A DNA stretch of 6,368 nucleotides, from NCBI GenBank assembly GCA_900546685.1, contig UREB01000102.1:1-6368 (forward strand). The letters are read 5' to 3'. The position numbers and the translations under genes were made by a program. The notes beneath the pieces were generated by a model. That model did no database searches. It was not told where the DNA came from and saw only the letters and a list, made by a program, of their open reading frames with translations. This stretch comes from an uncultured Eubacteriales bacterium (GTDB lineage: Bacteria > Bacillota > Clostridia > Christensenellales > QAND01). Shown here in pieces: positions 1-5,673 of this stretch (position 1 is its first letter; every line of letters begins with the position of its first letter).

Positions 1-232
1 TGGGAAATACACGCAATGCCTTTTCCAATTTCAAACCGCCACGGCTGACATATTTCAATTTTTCCTTCAGCGTTAAAATATCCTCCGGCTTTACCTGGTG
101 CGACGCCTTGAGCACAGACTGACCGTTGACGCGCACCTCTCCCGCCATAATCAACGCCTGTGCATTGGTGCGGGTCTGGCAAAGCCCCCGCTCCACCAGC
201 GCGGCGTCCAATCGGATCTTTCCCTGCTTCAT
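1..232 (-). CDS. tlyA: TlyA-family rRNA methyltransferase, N-terminal part (contig edge)
   Basis: This is the first 77 codons of a TlyA-type protein (also labelled hemolysin A or FtsJ-like), cut by the left edge of the window. Family members 2'-O-methylate 16S and/or 23S rRNA using S-adenosylmethionine. The visible part is the S4-like RNA-binding domain: it opens MKQGKIRLDAALVERGLCQT, followed by residues NAQALIMAGEVRVNG (about 23-37). The linker into the Rossmann methyltransferase domain shows the signature YVSRGGLKLEKAL (about 62-74). The catalytic domain is off the contig. The ATG at 230-232 overlaps the dxs TGA (229-231) as ATGA, and an AGGAG lies about 10 bases upstream inside dxs, so translation is probably coupled to dxs. 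No frame break is visible. In many Clostridia tlyA is followed by an NAD kinase, argR and recN; that cannot be checked here. The family call is firm. The hemolysin label is historical and should not be read as a toxin function. Confidence 0.93.
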   Translation of the reverse strand, partial: MKQGKIRLDAALVERGLCQTRTNAQALIMAGEVRVNGQSVLKASHQVKPEDILTLKEKLKYVSRGGLKLEKALRVFP

Positions 233-2076
233 CTCTCTGTCTCCTGTAAAATACGCTGTGCTACGTCCTTGGGTGTCAGCCCCAGCAATTGCCAAAGCTC
301 TTCTACCGTACCTTGTGGCACAAAGGCATCTGGCATGCCAAAATGCAACGTCTGTATTTTTCTCTTCTCCGCTACTGCCTGGGCCAACGAAGCGCCAAAG
401 CCACCTTTTACGACGCCATCCTCCAGCGTAACCAACAACGAGCATCCTTGTGCCAGCCGCTCTACCACCTTTTCATCCAATGGTTTTAAGCAGCCCGCAT
501 AGATCAACCCTATCTCCAACCCATGCTCTTGCAGGGTACGTACAGTCTCGCAAGCCAAGGCCCACATTTTCCCTGTTGCCACCAGGGTAACAGGCCGAAT
601 TTCCCGCACCATCCAAGCAAACAGCGGTGTTGCATCCAGCTCTGCATCCTCCACCGGTAAAGCAGTGCGTGGATAACGAATCGCCAGCGGCGCCTGGTAA
701 TTTGCTGCAAAGCGCACCATCTGCACCAGCTGTGCCTGTGTTGCCGGAGAAAACACCGTCATATTGGGCATGCTCATCAGCATAGCAATATCAAATACGC
801 CCTGATGGGTATCCCCGTCCTCCCCTACAAGCCCAGCCCGGTCGATACATAGCGTAACGCCTAGTTTTTGCAGGCATACATCATGGAGCAATTGATCATA
901 GCCTCTTTGCAGAAAAGTAGAATACACCGCAAAAAATGGATGTACGCCACCCCTGGCCAAGCCAGCCGCCATAGTTGTGGCATGCTCCTCTGCAATACCT
1001 ACATCAAAAAATCGATCCGGAAAGCGTTTCCCAAATGTTTCCAGCCCAGTCCCACTCGGCATCGCCGCCGTAATCGCCGCAAGGTACGGCGTCTGCTCTG
1101 CAAGGCTTTCCAGCGTTTGTCCAACCAAAGCGGAGTTGGAAGTCCTTTTTTCCGGCGTAGGCGTTTCGATCTGATAAGGAGCCACGCCATGATATTTTTC
1201 AGGATTCGCCTCTGCAGGCGTATATCCCTTGCCCTTTTGTGTGATGACATGCAAAAAGCACGGCTGCTTTAGCGTTTTTGCATGGTCGAACAAATCGCAC
1301 AGCTTTTTGATGTCATGCCCGTCGATCGGCCCAATGTAGGTAAAGCCCAGCTCTTCAAAGATTACGTTGGGCAATACAAAATATTTGATTCTGTTTTTCA
1401 GGCGTTCCATACCCCGCGCCATGCCTGGCCCAATTTTAGGAATCGCCGTTACAGCCTTTTGTACTCTTTTTTTGAAGTTGCGGTAATGCCGGCCGGTCCG
1501 CAGCCTGCTCAAATATTGGCTCACGCCTCCAACGCTGCGCGCTATGGACATACGGTTATCATTCAGAATGACGATAAAAGGGGTTTGGATCTGCCCACCG
1601 TCATCCAACGCTTCATAGCACATGCCGCCGGATAGCGCACCATCGCCCACCACAGACACCACATGGTGATGCTGCCCCCGAATGTCGCGCGCACGGGCTA
1701 ATCCTAGGCCAGCAGAAAGCGAGGTGGAAGCGTGCCCCACATCAAAGGCATCATATTCGCTTTCAGTGGTTCTTGGAAACCCAGCTATCCCGTCTTTTTT
1801 TCGGAGGGTGGAAAACTGTTTATATCTCCCTGTCAATATTTTGTAAGCATAGCTCTGGTGCCCAACATCGAATATGATCTTATCCTCTGGCACGTGGAAG
1901 CTGCATAACAAGGCGACCGTCAATTCTACCACGCCTAGATTGCTAGAAAGATGGCCGCCGTTTTTTAAAGTCGTATCAATGATCAGAGTCCGCAGCTCCT
2001 GACAGAGTTGGGTAAGCTGCTGATCCGAAAGAGAACGCAGCTGGCTAACGGATTCAATCGTATCCAGAATTTTCAT
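229..2076 (-). CDS. dxs: 1-deoxy-D-xylulose-5-phosphate synthase (DXS), complete
   Basis: DXS condenses pyruvate and glyceraldehyde 3-phosphate to 1-deoxy-D-xylulose 5-phosphate, using thiamine diphosphate (TPP) and Mg2+. It is the entry and main control point of the MEP isoprenoid pathway and also feeds thiamine and pyridoxal synthesis. The 615-residue protein has normal family length. Visible motifs are HLSSNLG (42-48), GHQSY (72-76), the TPP/Mg site GDGALSGGM (144-152) with LNDNRMSI (171-178), which fits the GDG-x27-N pattern, KYHGV (294-298), the glutamate motif DVGIAEEHA (358-366), YSTFLQRGYDQ (385-395), IDRAGLVGEDGDTHQG (411-426) and RYPR (467-470). The N-terminal TPP, middle pyrimidine-binding and C-terminal transketolase domains are all present. 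I chose the ATG at 2074-2076 because an AGGAGG (2081-2086) lies directly before it and MKILDTI matches normal DXS N-termini. The frame stays open 16 codons further upstream, but those overlap the end of oapA. The gap to oapA is 13 bp. ispA in the same operon acts further down the same pathway. Confidence 0.97.
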   Translation of the reverse strand: MKILDTIESVSQLRSLSDQQLTQLCQELRTLIIDTTLKNGGHLSSNLGVVELTVALLCSFHVPEDKIIFDVGHQSYAYKILTGRYKQFSTLRKKDGIAGFPRTTESEYDAFDVGHASTSLSAGLGLARARDIRGQHHHVVSVVGDGALSGGMCYEALDDGGQIQTPFIVILNDNRMSIARSVGGVSQYLSRLRTGRHYRNFKKRVQKAVTAIPKIGPGMARGMERLKNRIKYFVLPNVIFEELGFTYIGPIDGHDIKKLCDLFDHAKTLKQPCFLHVITQKGKGYTPAEANPEKYHGVAPYQIETPTPEKRTSNSALVGQTLESLAEQTPYLAAITAAMPSGTGLETFGKRFPDRFFDVGIAEEHATTMAAGLARGGVHPFFAVYSTFLQRGYDQLLHDVCLQKLGVTLCIDRAGLVGEDGDTHQGVFDIAMLMSMPNMTVFSPATQAQLVQMVRFAANYQAPLAIRYPRTALPVEDAELDATPLFAWMVREIRPVTLVATGKMWALACETVRTLQEHGLEIGLIYAGCLKPLDEKVVERLAQGCSLLVTLEDGVVKGGFGASLAQAVAEKRKIQTLHFGMPDAFVPQGTVEELWQLLGLTPKDVAQRILQETER

Positions 2077-2089
2077 AGCGTCCTCCTTC

Positions 2090-2671
2090 TCATTTTCGAA
2101 TGAATACTGCCAAAATCTTTCCAATCATCTCCACGATTTGCTTGCTCTGGTTAATGGCTACGCCCTTTCCCAGAGCCTTTAAGGACACCGTCATCGCAGA
2201 GATAACTGCGCTTGTCGCCACCGACCAAAAAGCTGCCGGCAAAAACCCGAACTGGGCCGTTGCCAACGCCGCCAGCGCGGCCCCAGCAGTGCCGGATACA
2301 ACGCCGCAAATGTCCCCCACTACATCATTGCAAAAGTTTGAAAATTTCTCTGCATGTTTTAAGACCAACAGGCTGTTTTTGGCCCCTTTTACCTTTTTGC
2401 TTGCCATGGCTACAAAGGGGGCCTGTGAAGCGCTTGTAACTGCAACGCCCAGCATATCGAACAACACGCCCAGCAAAATCAAAACCACCAATACAGAAAG
2501 CGCTACCCAAAACGTAGCGCCTTCGATCATCGTACTGGAAACGTACGTCATGGCCGCCGATAAGCTCAGCGTCAAACAAAATGTAATCAAGGCCCAGCGT
2601 ATCGGCAGGTTTGTTCTCTTCTTTTTCGCCGGGGCCTTTTCGCTTTTGGATCTCAATGTATTCCTTCCCAT
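2090..2671 (-). CDS. oapA: OapA-like OLE-RNA-associated membrane protein
   Basis: This is a small basic membrane protein (193 residues from the ATG at 2669-2671), directly after the OLE RNA and before dxs, the position of the OLE-associated protein OapA in known operons. The N-terminus is strongly positive (KAPAKKKR, about 12-19), as expected for a cytoplasmic tail near RNA. Four hydrophobic segments follow, at about 25-46, 53-79, 120-141 and 144-166. Between helices 2 and 3 is a polar conserved-looking stretch, FVAMASKKVKGAKNSLLVLK (86-105), then FSNFCNDVVGDICG (110-123) with a D116-xxx-D120 pair. I recall a DxxxD element as functionally important in B. halodurans OapA. The start is uncertain: the ATG at 2671 has no clear ribosome site, while TTG at 2654-2656 (188 residues) has GGGAAGGA just ahead of it. 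From knowledge of the family, OapA binds OLE RNA at the membrane and is linked to cold, alcohol and Mg2+ phenotypes. Its biochemical activity is unsettled. The call rests on position plus topology and remembered motifs, not on an alignment. Confidence 0.85.
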   Translation of the reverse strand: MGRNTLRSKSEKAPAKKKRTNLPIRWALITFCLTLSLSAAMTYVSSTMIEGATFWVALSVLVVLILLGVLFDMLGVAVTSASQAPFVAMASKKVKGAKNSLLVLKHAEKFSNFCNDVVGDICGVVSGTAGAALAALATAQFGFLPAAFWSVATSAVISAMTVSLKALGKGVAINQSKQIVEMIGKILAVFIRK

Positions 2672-2675
2672 ACAA

Positions 2676-3260
2676 TAAGTGCGGTGGTGGTATACCGAAT
2701 AAACCTTGCGCCATGAGGTCTGGTAGGATTTCCCCGTTTCGTACCTTCCGTCGCCGAAAAGGCGGTTTCCCTTTAGACAAAACGATGTGGCGTTTCCGTT
2801 CACATGACCAGATTGCCTATGAGAGCACACTGTAATCCCCGGTATACCTTACCAACAGTCTAGGAGCTTTCCTCGGCGGTCGCCCATGGCCCTATCCTCT
2901 TTTGCAGCTACGGTTTCAGAAGGCAATCTTCTCATCCATCTGGCCAGACAGATAAGGCGTTCCTATCATCCACCGCGGCCACGCAAGGCAGGCTACACTG
3001 TACACAGCTGTTTGGCCGCATGACAGGTTCATACCCCGTCAAGTAAGGCGTCTTGTATGCACCCCACCCGAACGGGCCTCCACGACTGCCGGGTCGGCTC
3101 TCGCATGCCGTTGCAAGTCGCCCGACAATCTTAACCCCCAGCATCAGCCCCAATCTGGGCGAAAGAAGCCAACACCAGAGACTTCATCGATGTGCCATTG
3201 ACGGATTTTTAGCCCCGCCTTCAGGCTCACAGGTAACCGACTAGAATACTGCACCACCGG
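2676..3260 (-). ncRNA. ole: OLE (Ornate, Large, Extremophilic) RNA
   Basis: A protein-free, GC-rich stretch of about 585 bases lies between ispA and oapA, the canonical OLE location, and its length fits the roughly 600-nt class. Both ends are estimates: the 5' end comes from the promoter at 3267-3296, the 3' end from a terminal helix. Complementary segments read directly include 3252-3259 with 2682-2689 (8 bp, joining the RNA ends), 2840-2848 with 2689-2697 (9 bp), 3013-3019 with 2975-2981 (7 bp), a CGGC/GCCG hairpin (3095-3110), a short GCCC/GGGU hairpin closed by GUUC (3066-3077), an AGGA/TCCT hairpin near 2863-2874 and an AGAAG/CTTCT hairpin near 2920-2934. No frame inside shows a recognisable protein. 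OLE RNA forms a membrane-located ribonucleoprotein with OapA and other proteins; its loss in B. halodurans affects growth in cold, in short-chain alcohols, with raised Mg2+ and on some carbon sources. No terminator follows, so read-through into oapA is likely. Alternatives (RNase P RNA, tmRNA) were considered and rejected. Identification is from context, size and structure; a covariance search would settle it. Confidence 0.88.
2688..2848 (-). other. Predicted long-range helix closing the 3' domain of OLE RNA
   Basis: In the transcript, GGTATACCG (from 2848 down to 2840) is the exact reverse complement of CGGTATACC (from 2697 down to 2689), giving 9 Watson-Crick pairs plus two possible G-U pairs, with about 140 bases enclosed. 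GGTATACC is also self-complementary, so the same 8-mer occurring twice could instead promote pairing between two RNA molecules. The helix is adjacent to the 2682-2689 terminal segment and shares one base with it. Pairing is read from sequence; use in the folded RNA is inferred. Confidence 0.5.
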
Positions 3261-3266
3261 AATTGT

Positions 3267-3296
3267 ATTATATCAAGCAAGCAGCCATACACGCAA
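3267..3296 (-). promoter_or_regulatory. Sigma-A-type promoter with extended -10, upstream of OLE RNA
   Basis: On the minus strand, TTGCGT (3291-3296) is followed by an 18-bp spacer and a perfect TATAAT (3267-3272). A TG lies one base ahead of the -10 (3274-3275), giving the extended form TGnTATAAT. The expected start is about 3259-3261, matching the first bases of the segment that pairs with the RNA 3' end. It sits in the 109-bp AT-rich gap after ispA, so OLE, oapA, dxs and tlyA may be transcribed independently of xseAB-ispA. It was read by eye; no transcript data are available. Confidence 0.72.
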
Positions 3297-3314
3297 ATGC
3301 TTTTTTCGTGTATG
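3286..3314. repeat. 8-bp perfect inverted repeat overlapping the OLE -35 box
   Basis: CATACACG (3286-3293) and CGTGTATG (3307-3314) are perfect inverted copies separated by 13 bases that include a T6 run (plus strand). The promoter-proximal arm covers the first half of the -35 hexamer (3291-3296). It could be an operator for a dimeric regulator or part of a hairpin in read-through RNA from ispA. On the minus strand no T-run follows, so it is not a standard terminator. Function is inferred only from its placement. Confidence 0.5.
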
Positions 3315-3333
3315 ATTCTGTCTCTGTGATTCT

Positions 3334-3369
3334 AGGGTTACGGTTGAGTTTTTTGCTTTGCATAACCCT
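3334..3369. repeat. 7-bp inverted repeat directly after the ispA stop codon
   Basis: AGGGTTA (3334-3340) and TAACCCT (3363-3369) are perfect inverted copies with a 22-base loop, immediately downstream of the ispA TAA (3370-3372). In transcribed orientation the stem is AT-containing with a large A-rich loop and is followed by AGAATC, not a U-run. It may be a weak 3' hairpin or an mRNA-stability element; it does not meet the criteria for an intrinsic terminator. Confidence 0.35.
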
Positions 3370-4245
3370 TTATTTTCTTCGTTTTACTGCCTTTTGCGCC
3401 GTAATACTCAAAAATTCCGTCTTCTTGCCAAAGCGTGCCAGCGCCTGTTGCGCCTGCTCGGCAGCCTGTTCCGCTAGCTGCTGCGCCCTTTCCAAGCCAT
3501 ATAGGCTCACATAGGTGGTTTTGTGTTCTTTCTCGTCTTTTCCCGGCGTTTTCCCCAATTCTTCTGCTGTAGAGGTAACGTCGAGAATATCATCTGCAAT
3601 CTGAAAGGCAAGCCCAAGCGCCTTGGCATAGCTCGTTATACTTTCTATCTCCTGCGCCTTTGCTCCCGCCATATATGCCCCTGCCAAGCAGGCAGCTAAA
3701 ATCAGCGCGCCTGTTTTTTCCGCATGGATACGCCGTAATGTGTCCGCTGATACTTCCTGCCCGGTTGCCTGCATGTCCCGTACTTGTCCGGATACCATTC
3801 CCATGCTGCCCGCCCCCTGGGCCACGGCGCCCGCAGCCTTCCAGGCATTTTCTTTATACCCTTGGCTCAGCATCGTCTCATAGGCCAGGCTTTGCAGCCC
3901 ATCTCCCGACAGTACCGCCATCGCTTCTCCAAACACCTTATGGTTGGTAGGTTTGCCCCGCCTTAAATCGTCATCATCCATACAGGGCAGGTCGTCATGA
4001 ATTAGCGAATAAGCGTGAATCATTTCCACCGCTGCGGCAAACGGCACTGCCTCTTCCACACTGCCTCCTAAAAGATCACAGCAGGCCAATGTTAATACAG
4101 GCCGTAGACGCTTCCCCCCCGCCAGCAGGCTGTACGCCATGCTTTGTTGCAAAGGCGCCAGCCTCCCCTCGAGCGCTTTGGATAAAGCGGGTTCTATCAG
4201 GGATACATACGCTTCATACTGTTTTTGATATGCCTCAGGCTTCAA
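3370..4245 (-). CDS. ispA: Farnesyl diphosphate synthase (polyprenyl synthetase family), complete
   Basis: IspA adds isopentenyl diphosphate to dimethylallyl and geranyl diphosphate to make farnesyl diphosphate, the precursor of undecaprenyl and quinone chains, in the cytosol. The 291-residue length is typical. GGKRLRP (43-49) binds diphosphate; the first aspartate-rich motif is DDLPCMD (84-90, the DDxxxxD form of bacterial farnesyl synthases) followed by DDDLRRGKPTNH; the second is DDILD (218-222). The residues before the first motif, HAYSLIH, match E. coli IspA, including an aromatic residue five positions upstream of the first Asp, which supports a C15 product; that is inference from known chain-length rules. 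The start is TTG (4243-4245), placed 8 bases after an AGGA; it overlaps xseB by 11 bp, so translation is probably coupled. The gene follows xseB as in many Gram-positive bacteria and is the last gene before the OLE RNA. Together with dxs it brackets that RNA with isoprenoid functions. Confidence 0.95.
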   Translation of the reverse strand: MKPEAYQKQYEAYVSLIEPALSKALEGRLAPLQQSMAYSLLAGGKRLRPVLTLACCDLLGGSVEEAVPFAAAVEMIHAYSLIHDDLPCMDDDDLRRGKPTNHKVFGEAMAVLSGDGLQSLAYETMLSQGYKENAWKAAGAVAQGAGSMGMVSGQVRDMQATGQEVSADTLRRIHAEKTGALILAACLAGAYMAGAKAQEIESITSYAKALGLAFQIADDILDVTSTAEELGKTPGKDEKEHKTTYVSLYGLERAQQLAEQAAEQAQQALARFGKKTEFLSITAQKAVKRRK

Positions 4246-4450
4246 TCTCTATTTCCTTTCCTTCCTGTATCTTTGCAATTCTGGCTCTATATCCATTGAG
4301 CTTTTCCTGGCAAAATGCCGCCAATTCGTTGCTCTTTTCGTAATATTCCATCATCTTGTCTATGGATAGGCCCGGGGTTTCCATTTCCTGGGCCATGGCC
4401 TCCAGTTCCGTCATTGCTTGTTCCAGTGTCAGTTGCTGTTTTGCGGGCAT
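4235..4450 (-). CDS. xseB: Exodeoxyribonuclease VII small subunit, complete
   Basis: XseB is the small helical subunit of exonuclease VII, which degrades single-stranded DNA from both ends into short oligonucleotides; several small subunits bind each XseA. The 71-residue protein is normal family size. It shows the family pattern LTLEQAMTELEAMAQEME (about 7-24), then GLSIDKMMEYYEKSNELAAF (27-46) and a C-terminal helix ending KLNGYRARIAKIQ (50-62). The ATG at 4448-4450 has a strong AAAGGAGGAA ribosome site (4456-4465). Its start lies 22 bp inside the end of xseA, and its end overlaps ispA by 11 bp, so stoichiometry may be set by independent initiation at this strong site. Confidence is high from both sequence and position. 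Confidence 0.95.
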   Translation of the reverse strand: MPAKQQLTLEQAMTELEAMAQEMETPGLSIDKMMEYYEKSNELAAFCQEKLNGYRARIAKIQEGKEIEIEA

Positions 4451-5673
4451 TGGCCTTCCTCCTTTGTGTCTTTCCAGACAGCCTGTGCAGTGCCGTCTGC
4501 AAATATTACAGTAAACGGTTCATTTTTTTTCGTCTGCTGTTTACTTGTCAGCAATGTACCTGCCTGATCTCGCAGTATTGCATATCCTCTTTTCAATGCA
4601 TGTTGAGGGCTGAGCGCTTCTGTACGCGCCACCAAGGACTTCCACGCCTGTTCTTGTCTATCCAAGGCCTGTATTGCATGCTGCTCAGTTTGCCTTTTCA
4701 GTTGCTTCACCTGCTGCGTCCATTGATCTATCCGCATTTCCAGCTTGACCATCGGTCCGCTCCGCCGCAACAGGCCCAGCTGGCTCTCTCTTATATGTAG
4801 CGCCTGCTCCACCTGTTTTGCCATGGATTCCATGAGAAAATCAATGGTTTGCCGCCATCCATCCACATGGGGAACCGCCAGTTCCGCTGCAGCAGAGGGT
4901 GTAGGCGCTCGGAGATCTGCTACATAGTCTACCATTGTTGTGTCTGTTTCATGCCCTACACAGCTCACCACAGGTATTTTGCATGCATATACCGCCCTGG
5001 CCAGGATTTCTTCGTTGAATGCCCAAAGATCCTCCAGGCTTCCGCCGCCCCTGCCAATGAGAATCACATCAATCCCATCTGTGCTCTGCAAGGTTTCCAG
5101 GGCTTGTACCATTTCCTCCGCAGCTCCATCTCCCTGCACCCGGCAAGGCACCAATAGAATATCCACGCCTGGATTTCTCCGTGTAGAAACATTAATGATA
5201 TCTCGGATCACCGCTCCTGTGGGCGAGGTAATAACGCCTACCCTGCGCGGAAATCTGGGCAGAGGCTTTTTATGAGAAGCATCAAACAAGCCTTCTGCAG
5301 CCAGCTTTGCCTTCAGCGCCTCATATTTTTCATAAAGCATGCCCAAGCCTGCATTCGCCATGGTCTGTGCATACAGCTGAAAGGCCCCATCTCTCAAATA
5401 AAGATTGGCACCGCCTCCGATGATCACCTTCGTGCCATCCGCTGGCCGAAAATTCACGCTGCGGTTATATTGCCGAAACATAACACAGCGCACAGACGAC
5501 TGAGCATCCTTCAGCGTAAAATACCAGTGCCCGGAAGAGTGTGCCTTAAAATTGGAAAGCTCTCCCTCCACAAGCAGACCCTGCAGCATCTCATCGCCTG
5601 CAATCAGTCGCCCCGCATACTCGTTGAGCTGTGTTACGCTGATTGTCATCATATTCAACAATTCTTTTAGCAT
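4429..5673 (-). CDS. xseA: Exodeoxyribonuclease VII large subunit, complete
   Basis: XseA is the catalytic subunit of exonuclease VII, a metal-independent single-strand DNA exonuclease used in mismatch repair and DNA damage processing. The 414 residues cover an N-terminal OB-fold (about 10-105, with VEGELSNFK and HWYFTLKD), then the catalytic domain: RRVGVITSPTGAVIRDI (143-159), RGGGSLEDLWAFNEE (208-222), VSCVGHETDTTMVDYVADLR (236-255) and APTPSAAAE (256-264). A long helical region (about 268-350) carries small-subunit binding, and LSPQHALKRGYAIL (354-367) is the usual C-terminal motif. I kept the ATG at 5671-5673 because GGAG lies about 5 bases upstream; ATG codons at 5652 and 5649 lack a comparable site, although the conserved block ISVTQLNEY begins just after them. 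The gene overlaps the upstream TsaD-like gene by 7 bp and xseB by 22 bp. No unusual residues were seen. Confidence 0.96.
   Translation of the reverse strand: MLKELLNMMTISVTQLNEYAGRLIAGDEMLQGLLVEGELSNFKAHSSGHWYFTLKDAQSSVRCVMFRQYNRSVNFRPADGTKVIIGGGANLYLRDGAFQLYAQTMANAGLGMLYEKYEALKAKLAAEGLFDASHKKPLPRFPRRVGVITSPTGAVIRDIINVSTRRNPGVDILLVPCRVQGDGAAEEMVQALETLQSTDGIDVILIGRGGGSLEDLWAFNEEILARAVYACKIPVVSCVGHETDTTMVDYVADLRAPTPSAAAELAVPHVDGWRQTIDFLMESMAKQVEQALHIRESQLGLLRRSGPMVKLEMRIDQWTQQVKQLKRQTEQHAIQALDRQEQAWKSLVARTEALSPQHALKRGYAILRDQAGTLLTSKQQTKKNEPFTVIFADGTAQAVWKDTKEEGQCPQNSN

Noticed and set aside
868..1272. A 134-codon plus-strand frame opposite dxs.
   Set aside because: It is an antisense shadow of a clearly recognised, fully conserved DXS.
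2077..2124. 16-codon N-terminal extension of DXS.
   Set aside because: It overlaps the end of oapA, and the ATG at 2076 has an ideal AGGAGG site and matches normal DXS length.
2100..2678. A 192-codon plus-strand frame opposite the OapA-like gene.
   Set aside because: It mirrors the oapA coding region, shows no known domain and has no promoter or ribosome-site support.
2672..2830. In-frame extension of the OapA-like gene by 53 codons from a GTG at 2828-2830.
   Set aside because: The extension is the 3' domain of the RNA, reads as low-hydrophobicity, His/Tyr/Arg-rich nonsense, and the protein is already of expected length from 2671 or 2656.
2855..2890. GAGGAAAGCTCC in the transcript, resembling the conserved GAGGAAAGUCC of RNase P RNA.
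   Set aside because: Only this short block matches; it sits near the 3' end rather than the 5' part, I see no matching downstream conserved regions, and it folds as a small local hairpin.
3135..3151. GGGGCTGATGCTGG on the minus strand, similar to the 5' end of tmRNA.
   Set aside because: There is no tRNA-like 3' end, no T-arm sequence, no CCA and no tag-peptide frame at the expected distance, and the position fits OLE instead.
2932..3153. A 73-codon open frame on the minus strand inside the gene-free stretch.
   Set aside because: It lies wholly in the predicted OLE RNA, has no ribosome site or recognisable domain, and its composition follows the GC-rich RNA helices.
3334..3369. Inverted repeat after ispA as an intrinsic terminator.
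   Set aside because: The stem is only 7 bp with a 22-base loop and is not followed by a U-run in the transcribed direction.
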